A stretch of 64,000 bases of DNA from Asanoa siamensis (GCF_016862555.1 NZ_BONE01000035.1:1-64000), one strand, 5' to 3'. Positions 35,671-44,769 are shown, counted from the first letter of the stretch. The notes: generated by a model not told the origin, from the letters alone. Program-made: numbers and translations.

Positions 35671-37410
35671 CTAGAACGGGATGTCGTCGTCGGACAGCGC
35701 GCCCGACCGCGAGCCGACCACCGCGAACGGGTCGGCCGACTGGGTGACCGAGCGCAGCGAGCCGGTCGGCGCCGCGCCCGCCTCGGAGTGCCGGGTCGCC
35801 CACGACGGGAACGGGAACTCTAGACAGAGCGGCACCGGGATGTCGGGCTGGTTGACGAACATGGTGCCGGGCTTGGCGAGCAGCACCCGCTGCCGCTGGG
35901 CGGGCGGCAGGAAGCCGTACTCCGGGCGCGACGCCTCGGCGGGGTCGAGCCGGCCGACCACCCGTACGGCCGAGTTCGTGACGATCCGGCGCTCGACCTC
36001 GCTCGCCGTCTGCTGCGCGCCGACCAGGATCACGCCGAGCGAGCGGCCGCGCTCGGCGATGTCGAGCAGCACCTCCTTGATGGGCGACGAGCCCTCGCGC
36101 GGCGCGTATTTGTTGAGCTCGTCGAGGACCACGAAGAGCAGCGGCTTGGCGGTGCCCTTCTTCTCCTTGCGCTCGAACTCCTTCTTGAGCGTCACGCCGA
36201 CCACGAACCGCTGCGCGCGGTCGGGCAGGTTGTGCAGGTCGACGACGGTGACCTGGGCGCTCTCGTCGGTGTTGATCTGGTGCGGCCGCCGGGTGGCCAG
36301 GTCGCCGCGGATCAACCGGCCGAGGTCGCGCTTGCTGGCGATCAGCCGGCGGGCGAACGCGTTGATGGTGCCGAGCCCGACCGCGCTGCCCGTCCAGCCG
36401 TGCCGGGTCTCGTCGTCGGAGAGTTGCGCGACGACGAAGTCGACCAGGTCGGCGTAGGAGCTGAGCCGGGTGCCGTCGATCGCGACCCCACCGTCGGCCG
36501 GCACCGCGTGCCGGGCCAGATGGGCGGTCACCGCGTGCACCACCATGGTGTATTGCTGCCGCTCGTCGTCGGCGTCGGCGAAGACGTAGGGCAGCAGACC
36601 GCCGCCGCAGAACTCCTCGAGCGTCCAGTAGAAGCTGTCGACGCCGGAGAGCCGACTGCTCACGTCGGGCGTGCCGGACGCGTCGCCCAGCCGCGGCGGC
36701 GCGTAGACCCGCACGTCGTCGAACGGCTTGGCCGGCAGGCCGAGCCCGGCGTAGGCGGCCGTCGTCCGGTCGTCGAGCTTGACGTTGGGGTGGTCGAGGA
36801 AGAGCAGGTCCTCGCCCTTGACGTTGAAGATGAGCGCCTTGGCGTTGACGGCGTCGCCACCGAGCGCACCCGAGTTGAACACCGAGTAGAGCAGGAACGT
36901 CGCGAAGCTGGTCTTCGTGGCGACGCCGGAGATGCCGGAGATCGACACGTGCGCGCCGCGGGTGCCGTCGAGGAAGTCGGCGTTGAGGTAGACCGGGATG
37001 CCGTCGCGTCCCGTACCCATCGGGATCTGCCGTTCCATCCGGTCGAAGTGCAGCGCCGCGGCCCGCAGGTCGCCGGTGGCCCGGTGCACCATCGCGCCCG
37101 GCGCGGGCGGGACGTAGAGCTCGGGGTCGACCCGGGTGACGGTGATCTCGGCCGCCTCCTGCACCTGGGCGGGCAGCGTGCCGTCGGCGATCGAGAAGAC
37201 GTCGGAGTCGAAGACCGCGCCCTCGTGCCGGGCGCGCACCTGGGTCACCACGCCGGCGATCCGCACGGGCGGGCGATCGGGCAGCTCACGGGTCGTCACC
37301 ACGACGTCGTCGAGCTGCAGGTAGCTGCCCGGCGAGACCGCCGTCCAGAACTGCAGCGGAGTGGCGTCGGAGGTGCCGAGCACCCGACCGACCGCACTCT
37401 GCTCACCCAT
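35671..37410 (-). CDS. herA: HerA-like bipolar DNA helicase/ATPase
   Basis: A protein of 579 residues if started at ATG 37410 (MGEQSAVGRVLGTSDATPLQF), which fits the family N-terminus; ATG 37434 in the same frame adds eight residues and neither has a convincing Shine-Dalgarno. The HAS-barrel-like N-terminal region is followed by a HerA/FtsK-type ATPase: P-loop-like GISGVATKTSF, Walker B FVVLDELNKYAP, ERGRSLGVILVGAQQ and an arginine-rich end. HerA pairs with NurA to drive end resection. It heads the sbcD-sbcC-nurA operon. Confidence 0.82.
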   Translation of the reverse strand: MGEQSAVGRVLGTSDATPLQFWTAVSPGSYLQLDDVVVTTRELPDRPPVRIAGVVTQVRARHEGAVFDSDVFSIADGTLPAQVQEAAEITVTRVDPELYVPPAPGAMVHRATGDLRAAALHFDRMERQIPMGTGRDGIPVYLNADFLDGTRGAHVSISGISGVATKTSFATFLLYSVFNSGALGGDAVNAKALIFNVKGEDLLFLDHPNVKLDDRTTAAYAGLGLPAKPFDDVRVYAPPRLGDASGTPDVSSRLSGVDSFYWTLEEFCGGGLLPYVFADADDERQQYTMVVHAVTAHLARHAVPADGGVAIDGTRLSSYADLVDFVVAQLSDDETRHGWTGSAVGLGTINAFARRLIASKRDLGRLIRGDLATRRPHQINTDESAQVTVVDLHNLPDRAQRFVVGVTLKKEFERKEKKGTAKPLLFVVLDELNKYAPREGSSPIKEVLLDIAERGRSLGVILVGAQQTASEVERRIVTNSAVRVVGRLDPAEASRPEYGFLPPAQRQRVLLAKPGTMFVNQPDIPVPLCLEFPFPSWATRHSEAGAAPTGSLRSVTQSADPFAVVGSRSGALSDDDIPF

Positions 37411-37541
37411 CGCTCCCACTACCACGACTCGCATCTTGCAACATCAGTACGACCAGCTCCCAGCCGACTCGCGGGAGGGTGACAGATGAGATGAAAGAGA
37501 GTTTCACCCTTTTGGGGCGGGTACGCGGCGATGCTCGGCGA

Positions 37542-38221
37542 TCACCTCGTCACCAACGGACGCAGCGCGGCCGCCCGCGCGCGCCGCCAGCCGGCGATGC
37601 CCGGCATCGTCGCGTCCTGGATCGTCGCGGCGCGGATGCTCCACATCCCCGCGAGGCCCACGACGAACCTGGACGCCTCCGGCGGCAGCGCCCGCAACAG
37701 CCGGTGAGCCCGCTCCGTCGACGCTTCCGGGCCGAGGACCTGACCGGTGGCGACGACGTCCGCGGCCTGCTGCGCGAGGTCGATCCACGGGGCGCCGGCC
37801 GCCGCGTACGCCCAGTCGAGCAGCACCGCGGATCCCGCGTCGACGGCCGTGTTGTCGAGGCGGACGTCGCGTCGGTCCACTGCCGTTCCGTGACGCCGGG
37901 CGCCCAGGTGGTGGCCATCGCGACCCACGGCCCGTGCGTGACGGTGGCGAGCCGGCGGGGCGCCGGCACCGTGGGCGGCAGGGCGTCCAGGACCTCGGAC
38001 TCCTGCAGGATCATCCGGTGGTTGTGGGCACGTACGTCGGCGGACACGGCCTTGACGAAGACCTGCCGTCCGTCGGCGAGGCGCAGGGCCACGGCGGGGC
38101 CGGGTGACATGCCGCCGTGCAGGTCCGTGTGGCCGACGATCGCGGCGCCGAGCGCCCCGGCGACGGCCTCCCGCACCGGTGCCGGCGTGTCGGCCCAGGC
38201 GGCCCGCGCGGTGAACGTCAC
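37542..38221 (-). pseudogene. Broken aminoglycoside-phosphotransferase-like gene
   Basis: The N-lobe reads in one frame from GTG/ATG near 38221 (MTFTARAAWADTPAPV ... RQVFVKAVSAD ... HGPWVAMATTWAPGVTERQW) to about 37880. The C-lobe continues in the -1-shifted frame as RRDVRLDNTAVDAG, VLLDWAYAAAGAPWIDLAQ and onward to 37542. Intact APH proteins have about 80 residues between these parts and an HGD motif; here the middle is missing and the His-Gly is gone. An internal deletion with frameshift is the simplest reading, so the protein should be inactive. Confidence 0.75.
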
Positions 38222-38335
38222 GCGCGCATCCTAGGCCTCCCCCGGGCGAGGGAGGCGGATTCCCGCCGGCGGGGGAAGGCGTACGCGGCGCGGCTTGTGA
38301 CGGTTGCGCTGCCGCTATCTCTGGGGGGATCCGCG

Positions 38336-38500
38336 ATGACCACCGGCCGCCGGCGCAACCTGCTCGACCTGGCGTCACAGGAGTGGGGCCGGCCCCCACG
38401 GCCCTGGCTGATCGCCGCTGTCGGCGGCCTCGCGCTCACCGCCCTCGGCTGCACGCTCGTCGAAGTCGCCCGCAAGCGGGCATTGACGCCCGGGCCGTGA
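38336..38500 (+). CDS. Small single-pass membrane protein, unknown
   Basis: A 54-residue protein starting at ATG 38336 with GGGGGGAT seven bases upstream. A basic N-terminus (MTTGRRRNLLDL) precedes one hydrophobic segment, roughly residues 24-44 (PWLIAAVGGLALTALGCTLV), and a short basic tail. No family was recognised. The good ribosome site and codon pattern support it as a real gene. It sits between the broken phosphotransferase and the enoyl-CoA hydratase, 60 bases before the latter's likely GTG. Confidence 0.5.
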   Translation: MTTGRRRNLLDLASQEWGRPPRPWLIAAVGGLALTALGCTLVEVARKRALTPGP

Positions 38501-38560
38501 GCCGCATCGGTTACGGTCGGGGTTCCGGGCCCGTACCCGATGCCGTGGAAGGTGATCCAC

Positions 38561-39397
38561 GTGGGGCAACTGACCATCACCAGGGAGTCGCCGGCGTTCT
38601 GGCGCGCCTCGTTCGACAATCCGCCGGTCAACGTCTTCGGCGCGCAGATGATCATCGAGATGCGCGCCCTGCTCGACGCGGCGGAGCGCGACCCCGATCT
38701 CGTCGTCATCGTGTTCGAGAGCGCCAACTCCGACTACTTCATCGCGCACTGGGATCTGGCCGACGACCTGGCCGCCCTGGCCGACCAGCCGCCGCCGGTC
38801 ACCGGTCAGCAGCCCTTCGTCGACGTCATGGTGCGCCTGAGCAGGCTGCCCGTCCTGACGATCAGCAAGATCCGCGGTCGGGCGCGCGGGGCCGGCAGCG
38901 AGTTCCTGCTGGCCACCGACATCCGGTTCGCGAGCCGGGAGCGCACCCTGATCGGCCAGTTCGAGATGGGCGCGGGCAGCGTCCCGCCGGGTGGCGGGGC
39001 TCCGGCCCGGCTGCCGCGTCTCGTCGGTCGCGGGCGGGCCCTGGAGATCCTGATGGGCGCGCAGGACTTCGACGGCGACCTCGCCGAGCGGTACGGCTAC
39101 GTCAACCGCGCCGTCCCGGATGCCGACCTCGACGAGTTCGTCACCGCGTTCGCCGCCCGGGTGTCGACGTTCGACCGTGGCGCGGTGGCCGAGATGAAGG
39201 GCTGGGTCGACGCCATCACCCTTCCCGACGACGGCGAGTTCCCGCCGCAGTCGGCCGCCTTCGCTGCCCGGCTGGGCGGCGAGCGCTACCGCCGGTGGGC
39301 GGAAGGCGCGTTCGCGGCCGGCCTCCAGCAGCCGGGCGACGTCGAGGAGCGCCTCGGCACCCGCTCCGTCGACTTCTCCTCGCACCGTCTGAACTGA
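38561..39397 (+). CDS. Enoyl-CoA hydratase/isomerase-family protein
   Basis: A crotonase-fold protein of 278 residues. GTG 38561 is favoured because GGAAGG lies eight bases before it; ATG 38540 is the alternative. Typical segments are FWRASFDNPPVNVFGAQMI, KIRGRARGAGSEFLLATDIR (oxyanion-hole region) and GQFEMGAGSVPPGGGAPARL. It probably hydrates or isomerises an enoyl-CoA, but the catalytic Glu pair is not firmly placed, so the substrate is open. Converges with the GH3 gene, three bases apart. Confidence 0.82.
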   Translation: MGQLTITRESPAFWRASFDNPPVNVFGAQMIIEMRALLDAAERDPDLVVIVFESANSDYFIAHWDLADDLAALADQPPPVTGQQPFVDVMVRLSRLPVLTISKIRGRARGAGSEFLLATDIRFASRERTLIGQFEMGAGSVPPGGGAPARLPRLVGRGRALEILMGAQDFDGDLAERYGYVNRAVPDADLDEFVTAFAARVSTFDRGAVAEMKGWVDAITLPDDGEFPPQSAAFAARLGGERYRRWAEGAFAAGLQQPGDVEERLGTRSVDFSSHRLN

Positions 39398-39400
39398 GGA

Positions 39401-40567
39401 TCACGGGCGCAGGGTGTCGACGCGGGCCACCGCCTGGTCGATCTGGGCCTGCGTGACGCGGCCGTCGCGGACGAGGTTGACGACGTTGTCGAGGGTCTCC
39501 TCGACGATGTTCGGGTTGTAGACCTGCTGGTTCGCGAACACGAGCAGGTCGAGGCCCGCCTGCAGGCCCAGGGTGACCGCCTCGTTCTGGCCGTACCGGT
39601 TGAGGATCGCGGCGGCCTGCATGTCGTCGCTGACGGTCGGGCCCTGGAAGCCGAGTTGGCCGCGGAGCAGGTCCGTGACCACCGCCCGCGACAGCGAGGT
39701 CGGCAGGCGCGGGTCGAGTTGCGTGTTGATCAGGTGCGCCACGAGTACGGAGTCCGCCATGCCGTTGCGGATCAGCTGCTGGAATGGCAAGAGCTCAGTG
39801 CGCCGCCAGGTGCGGCTGACGTCGACCACGTCGAAATCGGTGTTGCCCGTCGCCGTGCCGAAGCCCGGGAAGTGCTTGATCGACGTCTTCACGGCGCCGG
39901 CGCGGTGGACCTGGATCTCCTCGGTCGCGTTGGTCACGACCACGCCGACATCGGCGGAGAAGCTGCGGCCGAGCTGGCCGATCGCCGGGTTGTTCGGGTT
40001 CAGGTCCAGGTCGACGACCGGTGCGTAGTTCAGGTTGGCGCCGATCGACCGCAGGCTGTCGACGATCTGCTGTGCCCAGGCCCGGGTCGCGGGCGGCGAG
40101 TTCTGTGCCCCGATCTCGGCCTCGGACTTGGTCGCGGGGAAGCCGTTGCCCGGGTTGAGGCGGGCGACCCGGCCGCCCTCCTGGTCGATCGAGACGATGA
40201 GCCGACCCGGTGAGGCCTGCTTCAGGCTGCGGACCAGCGCGGTCACCTGGGCGGGCGAGGTGATGTTGCGCGGGCCGTCCGTCGCCAGGTCCCGGTCGAA
40301 CAGGATGACCCCGCCGAGGCCGTTCCGGACCGCCCGCACGATCCAGTCGTTGTCGTCGACCGCCTCGCCCCGGAAGCCGACCACGAGCAGGCTGGAGATC
40401 TTGCGGCGCAGCGCGGCCTCGTCGAAGGTGGGTGTCGGGCTCGCCGGCTGTCGCGGGGCCGTCTCGGCCGTGCTGGCACCGCAGCCCGCGAGACCCGCGA
40501 CCACGGCCGAGCCGACGCCGGCCAGCAGCCGCCGGCGGGTCACGGACGCATCGTTCACCGCACCCAC
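39401..40567 (-). CDS. GH3 beta-N-acetylhexosaminidase-like lipoprotein
   Basis: A 388-residue family 3 glycoside hydrolase. The N-terminus TRRRLLAGVGSAVVAGLAGCG carries a lipobox and a Tat-like twin-arginine stretch, so surface anchoring is likely. Catalytic-domain signatures are KHFPGFG with TSIKHFPGFG, a SxDQEGGRV-like SIDQEGGRVAR and VSDDMQAAA. These resemble NagZ-type enzymes that trim GlcNAc from peptidoglycan fragments. The start GTG 40567 is uncertain; a second GTG lies nine bases downstream. Confidence 0.83.
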   Translation of the reverse strand: MGAVNDASVTRRRLLAGVGSAVVAGLAGCGASTAETAPRQPASPTPTFDEAALRRKISSLLVVGFRGEAVDDNDWIVRAVRNGLGGVILFDRDLATDGPRNITSPAQVTALVRSLKQASPGRLIVSIDQEGGRVARLNPGNGFPATKSEAEIGAQNSPPATRAWAQQIVDSLRSIGANLNYAPVVDLDLNPNNPAIGQLGRSFSADVGVVVTNATEEIQVHRAGAVKTSIKHFPGFGTATGNTDFDVVDVSRTWRRTELLPFQQLIRNGMADSVLVAHLINTQLDPRLPTSLSRAVVTDLLRGQLGFQGPTVSDDMQAAAILNRYGQNEAVTLGLQAGLDLLVFANQQVYNPNIVEETLDNVVNLVRDGRVTQAQIDQAVARVDTLRP

Positions 40568-40618
40568 GCTACGGGCGATCTTCGGACCTGACGCCCATAT
40601 CGACGGGCTCCACCGGAG

Positions 40619-41164
40619 TCAGGCGAGGCGGCGGAGCAGCGTCGTCGCCCGGCCCGGGTCGAACGCCTCGGGGTCGAAGCCGCGGATCACCAGGCTGCGC
40701 AGCTCCGCGTGCTGCGGGTGCTGGGTGTCCCGGAGGGCGACCAGCAGGTCGGCGTAGCCGAACGCGCCGCCGACGTCCTCCGGCGGGCACGCCCGTTCGC
40801 CCGCCACACACCGCGGGTAGCGCTCGTCCGGCTCGGCCGCGAAGACGTCCTCGACCACCAGGTCGTGCTCCCACCAGTCGCCGAAGTCGTAGGTGTAGAG
40901 CAGCCGCGTGCCCTTGTGCGCCACCGCGTCCAGCCGCACGTCCAGCTCGTCGCGCAGGGCCAGCTCGCCGTCGGGGTCCGGGTCGCCGTACTGCACGCCG
41001 TCGACCTCGAACGAGTGCAGGTGGTAGTCCTGCCAGCCCATCGCGTGCTGGATCACCCGGTGCACCCTGTCCAGCGTGTACGCGGCCGGCAGCTCGACCC
41101 GCCGCCACACCGTGGGCAGCACGTCGGCCAGCGTCACCTTGAGCTGGTAGATCTGCCGGGGCAT
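40619..41164 (-). CDS. Plasmid pRiA4b ORF-3-family protein
   Basis: A 181-residue protein starting MPRQIYQLKVTLADVLPTVW. The pRiA4b ORF-3 (PF07929) signature is clear: WRRVELPAAYTLDRVHRVI, MGWQDYHLHSFEV, YTYDFGDWWEHDLVVE and CVAGERACPPEDVGG. The family is widespread; some members are linked to plasmids or mobile elements, and function is unknown. Here it is a single chromosomal gene with no mobile-element neighbours. Divergent from the RibD-like gene (starts 93 bases apart). Confidence 0.85.
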   Translation of the reverse strand: MPRQIYQLKVTLADVLPTVWRRVELPAAYTLDRVHRVIQHAMGWQDYHLHSFEVDGVQYGDPDPDGELALRDELDVRLDAVAHKGTRLLYTYDFGDWWEHDLVVEDVFAAEPDERYPRCVAGERACPPEDVGGAFGYADLLVALRDTQHPQHAELRSLVIRGFDPEAFDPGRATTLLRRLA

Positions 41165-41256
41165 CAGTGGCGTCCTCGATAGGGTTGCCGGATGAGCTGC
41201 GACTGTCAGCACCGTACCCCCGCGCACCGTCCCGCAATCCGCACCGCGATCGCCGG

Positions 41257-42018
41257 ATGAGCCCGCCGCCGATCCGGGCCCTGTGGAGTGTCGACGCAGC
41301 TCAGCAGGCGGGTGCGGAGCTTGACGACGACGAGCTGACCCGCTGGTACGGGCGCTCCGAAGGCCCCACGCTTCGTGTCAATTTCGTGACCAGCGTCGAT
41401 GGCGCCGTCGAGGTCGAGGGCTACTCCGCCGGGCTGTCCGGGCCGGCCGACAAGCGCGTCTTCGGCATCCTGCGCAAGGTCTGCGACGGCCTGCTGGTCG
41501 GCGCGGGCACGCTGCGGCACGAGGGCTACGGCGCGGTCACGCTGGACGAGCCGCGCCGGGCCTGGCGCCGCGCGCACGGGCTGCCGGAGGCGCCGACGCT
41601 CGCCGTGGTCAGTGCCAGCCTGGCCGTCGATCCCGCGTCGCCCGTCTTCGCGCAGGCGCCGGTGCGGCCCGTGGTGCTCACCACGCAGGCGGCGACCGCG
41701 CCGCCGGGCCTGCAGGACGTGGCCGACGTCGTCCGCGTCGGCGAGCGCGAGGTCGACATCACCGCCGGGTTGGCGGCGCTGCGCGCGCGCGGCCTCGACC
41801 AGATCCTCTGCGAGGGCGGCCCGCACCTGTTCGGCACGCTCACCGCCGCCGACCTCGTCGACGAGCTGTGCCTGACCGTCTCGCCGCTGCTGACCGGCCC
41901 GAAGGCCGGCCGGATCACCGCCGGCCCGCACCGCGAGGGCGGCCCGGTGGCGCTGCGGCTGCACCACACGCTGCTCGCCGACGACCTGCTGCTGCTCCGC
42001 TACACCCGGGCCCGCTGA
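41257..42018 (+). CDS. RibD C-terminal-type pyrimidine reductase-family protein
   Basis: A 253-residue reductase fold protein starting MSPPPIRALWSVDA. Segments RVNFVTSVDGAVEVEGYSAG, VFGILRKVCDGLLVGAGTL and QILCEGGPHLFGTL are characteristic of the RibD reductase domain, which reduces the ribosyl group of a riboflavin intermediate with NADPH. It lacks the deaminase half. Stand-alone forms in actinomycetes are common and may act on other pteridine-like substrates. Its 3' end overlaps the convergent anti-sigma-like gene by 19 bases. Confidence 0.82.
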   Translation: MSPPPIRALWSVDAAQQAGAELDDDELTRWYGRSEGPTLRVNFVTSVDGAVEVEGYSAGLSGPADKRVFGILRKVCDGLLVGAGTLRHEGYGAVTLDEPRRAWRRAHGLPEAPTLAVVSASLAVDPASPVFAQAPVRPVVLTTQAATAPPGLQDVADVVRVGEREVDITAGLAALRARGLDQILCEGGPHLFGTLTAADLVDELCLTVSPLLTGPKAGRITAGPHREGGPVALRLHHTLLADDLLLLRYTRAR

Positions 42019-43319
42019 CGGCGCCGGCGGACGATCGCGAGCACCAGCAGGACCGGCGCCAGGGCGATCGCGTACGCCCAGGCGGGCGCCGCCCAGATCG
42101 ACGGCTCGGCGGGCGGCCCGCCGAAGGCGCCGGAGCGCAGCAGGCCGTCCGGAACCTCCAGGTCGGAGACGCCCGGCGGGGTGTCGACCAGCGTGTCGAT
42201 CTCCCCGTTCGGCCGCAGGGCCGCCAGCGTCCACCGGCGCGGGTCGTCCCGGTCGGGCGCGTAGGTGAGCACCGCGTCGCGCCCGTCCCGCCAGCCGACG
42301 ACCTCGCCCGGCGCACCGTCGATCGGCACCGGCAGGGTGACGATGCTGCCGCTGGTGGGATCGGCCAGTTCCAGCCGCCACCGCCGCGCGTTCTCGGCGG
42401 CCAGGTCGCAGCGCTCGGTGCAGCCCTCGAAGGCGAGCAGCGCGATGAGCCCGCCGTCCGGGGTCCACGCCGCGCGCCCGGCCAGCCGGCGGTCGGGCGC
42501 GAAGTTGTCGGTCGTCGAGATCGGCTCACCGGTACGGGCGTCCATCACGGACAGCCGGCGCCCGACGTCGCCGCGCCCGACCGGCCCCTCCACCGCGATC
42601 CTGGTGCCGTCCGGCGACCAGGCCGCGGTCGTGTAGCTGTTCATCCGGCCGACCGCGACGTAGCGCTGTGCGCCGGTCCGCATGTCCACCGCGATCAGGT
42701 CGTCCGGCTTCTCGGGGTCGCTGTCGGGAATCGCGTCGTCGCCGTAGACGATCCCCTCGTCGTCGTTGACGATGCCGACCAGCAGCTCCGAGCCGTCGGG
42801 CGAGAAGGCGAGCGGCCGGGACCGGTCGGCCACGTCGGCCAGCCGCCGCTGCGCCCCGGTGGTCAGGTCGAGCATCCGCAGGCCCGGACGCACGTAGTAG
42901 CGCCCGTCGGGCGTGAGCAGGCCGTTCTCCTCGCCGATGTCCTGGTAGATCAGCCGGTAGCTGCCGTTGCGGCCGACCGTCACCCCGGTGCTCTCGAAGT
43001 AGCGGGTTCGCGCGGTGAAGAACACCAGGGCCGCGGGCCCGCCCGCGCCGGCCGGCCACTGCCCGACCGCGGCCTGCCAGAGGTGGGGTTGCTCGACCCG
43101 GGACGGCACCGCACCGGGCCGGTCCGCCGGCTCGACCGCGGCCCGTCGGTGCCCCGCCACCGTCGGCACGGCCAGCGCGAGCACCAGCACGACGACGGCC
43201 GCCACCGCGTAGCCGAACCGGCGCCGCTGCCGCAGCCGGCGCCCGGCCCGCCACAGGTCGTCCGGCAGCCGGGCCGGCGGCATCTCGTCGGCGATCTCCT
43301 GGAGCATCCGCCCGTTCAT
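42000..43319 (-). CDS. Membrane-anchored beta-propeller protein, probable partner of SigE-type sigma factor
   Basis: A 439-residue protein whose ATG overlaps the sigma-factor stop (ATGA). A short cytoplasmic N-terminus (MNGRMLQEIADEMPPARLPD) is followed by one membrane segment (YAVAAVVVLVLALAVPTVAG, about 36-55). Most of the rest is a TolB/WD40-like propeller (LAFSPDGSELLVGI, AAWSPDGTRIAVEGP). A second hydrophobic segment and a basic tail close the protein. Position and layout fit an anti-sigma or sensor role, but no zinc anti-sigma motif is visible. Confidence 0.7.
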   Translation of the reverse strand: MNGRMLQEIADEMPPARLPDDLWRAGRRLRQRRRFGYAVAAVVVLVLALAVPTVAGHRRAAVEPADRPGAVPSRVEQPHLWQAAVGQWPAGAGGPAALVFFTARTRYFESTGVTVGRNGSYRLIYQDIGEENGLLTPDGRYYVRPGLRMLDLTTGAQRRLADVADRSRPLAFSPDGSELLVGIVNDDEGIVYGDDAIPDSDPEKPDDLIAVDMRTGAQRYVAVGRMNSYTTAAWSPDGTRIAVEGPVGRGDVGRRLSVMDARTGEPISTTDNFAPDRRLAGRAAWTPDGGLIALLAFEGCTERCDLAAENARRWRLELADPTSGSIVTLPVPIDGAPGEVVGWRDGRDAVLTYAPDRDDPRRWTLAALRPNGEIDTLVDTPPGVSDLEVPDGLLRSGAFGGPPAEPSIWAAPAWAYAIALAPVLLVLAIVRRRRQRARV

Positions 43320-43819
43320 CGCGCCCCCCGGAGGTATTCCAGCTCGGGAGCGGTGGCCCGGAGCCTGGCCAGCGCGTCCCGGGTGTTGCTCTTGACGGTC
43401 CCGACCGAGCAGCCGAGCACCTCGGCCGTCTGCACCTCGGTCAGGTCCTCGAAGTAGCGCAGCACCAGCACGGCCCGCTGGCGCGGGGTCAGCCGGCGCA
43501 GCGCCTGTCGTACGGTCAGCTCGGTGTCCTTGTCCGGGACCCGGTCGGCGACGACGACGTCGGGCGGGTCCGCGTGCGGCCGGTCCACCAGCCGGCGCCG
43601 CCGCCACCAGGAGACGTGCTGGTGGTAGAGGACCCGGCGGACGTACGGGTCCGGGTCGCCGCCGGCGGAGATCCGCTCCCACCGGCTGGCGACCTGGACG
43701 AGCGCCTGCTGCACCAGATCTTCCGCGAGATGCCGGTCCCCCGTCAGCAGGTAGGCGGCACGGGACAACCCCGCCAGCCGCGCCGCGACGTAGTCGCGGA
43801 ACGAGTCTTCTGCCGCCAT
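43316..43819 (-). CDS. SigE-family ECF RNA polymerase sigma factor
   Basis: A 167-residue group 4 sigma factor. Region 2 (FRDYVAARLAGLSRAAYLLTG, DLVQQALVQVASRWERI) and region 4 (LRRLTPRQRAVLVLRYFEDL, AEVLGCSVGTVKSNTRDAL) are complete. It is the SigE-family type of Micromonosporaceae and Streptomyces. It is co-transcribed with the propeller membrane protein and is divergent from the spermidine-synthase-like gene (starts 64 bases apart). Its promoter specificity cannot be read here. Confidence 0.88.
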   Translation of the reverse strand: MAAEDSFRDYVAARLAGLSRAAYLLTGDRHLAEDLVQQALVQVASRWERISAGGDPDPYVRRVLYHQHVSWWRRRRLVDRPHADPPDVVVADRVPDKDTELTVRQALRRLTPRQRAVLVLRYFEDLTEVQTAEVLGCSVGTVKSNTRDALARLRATAPELEYLRGAR

Positions 43820-43882
43820 GTCTGGTTACACGCTCCCCGCGCCCCGTTCGGAGGGGTCGTCCCGCAGATTAGGTTGGACGGC

Positions 43883-44755
43883 ATGGGTCGGCAGCGGGGA
43901 CAGCAGCGACGGGTGGTCGCGCGGATCGGCTCGGGGGTGGCCGAGCTCGTGCCCGACCACGACCGGCCGAACGCGTACACGTTGCTGGTCGACGGTGCCC
44001 CGCAGTCGCACGTGGATCTCGACGACCCGACCTATCTCGAGTTCGAGTACGTGCGCCGGATCGCCACGTCGCTCGACCTGACCGCGCCGCCGCGGATGCC
44101 GCTGCGGGTGCTGCACCTCGGCGGCGGGGCGCTGACGATCGCCCGGTACGTGGCCGCCACCCGGCCCGGCAGCCGGCAGCGGGTGGTCGACGCCGACGCC
44201 AAGCTGATCGACTTCGTCCGCGAGCGGCTGCCCTGGCGGCCCGACCCCAAGCTCAAGGTCCGGATCGGCGACGCCCGCACCGAGCTGCGGAAGGCCCACG
44301 ACGACGAGTTCGACGTGGTGATCGTCGACGTGTTCGCGGGCGCGCGTACCCCCGCGAGTGTCCGTTCCGTCGAGTTCGTCCGGGAGGCGGCCCGGGTGCT
44401 GCACCCCGACGGGCGCTACCTGGTCAACATGACCGACGGCCCGCCGCTGGAGCTGGCCAAGGCCCAGGTCGCGACGGTGGCCGAGGTGTTCGCCGAGGTC
44501 GCGCTGGTGGCCGACGGGTCGGTGCTGCGCGGCCGGCGGTTCGGCAACCTGGTGCTGACGGCGGCCAACACACCGCTGCCGACCGCGGACATCGCCCGGC
44601 GGGTGGCCGGCGACTGGTTTCCGGGCCGGTTGCTCACCGGCGACGACCTCACCCGGTTCAAGGGCGGTGAGACGGTCGTCACCGACGCGGACGCGACGCC
44701 GTCCGCCCCGCCACCGGTCGGCATGTTCGGGCCCCGCCCGGACCCAGGCGACTGA
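43883..44755 (+). CDS. Spermidine-synthase-like SAM-binding protein
   Basis: A 290-residue protein started at ATG 43883 (MGRQRGQQRRVVARIGSG). The Rossmann fold follows the SpeE pattern: LRVLHLGGGALTIARYVAAT, RQRVVDADAKLIDFVRER, and DEFDVVIVDVFAGARTP. Polyamine synthases keep a catalytic Asp in the later loop; here VDVFAGART suggests an aminopropyltransferase-like or methyltransferase relative rather than a proven spermidine synthase. The following glycosylase gene is 15 bases downstream in the same direction. Confidence 0.75.
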   Translation: MGRQRGQQRRVVARIGSGVAELVPDHDRPNAYTLLVDGAPQSHVDLDDPTYLEFEYVRRIATSLDLTAPPRMPLRVLHLGGGALTIARYVAATRPGSRQRVVDADAKLIDFVRERLPWRPDPKLKVRIGDARTELRKAHDDEFDVVIVDVFAGARTPASVRSVEFVREAARVLHPDGRYLVNMTDGPPLELAKAQVATVAEVFAEVALVADGSVLRGRRFGNLVLTAANTPLPTADIARRVAGDWFPGRLLTGDDLTRFKGGETVVTDADATPSAPPPVGMFGPRPDPGD

Positions 44756-44769
44756 GCTAGGTTGACCAC

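Noticed and set aside
37450-37540. Short GGGTGA...TCACCC-TTTT hairpin as a terminator for the herA operon region
   Set aside because: The stem is only six base pairs with a long loop, and its position upstream of herA does not fit a stop of that operon.
40619-41164. pRiA4b ORF-3 protein as evidence for an integrated plasmid
   Set aside because: Only this single family member is present; there is no replication, partition or conjugation gene nearby.
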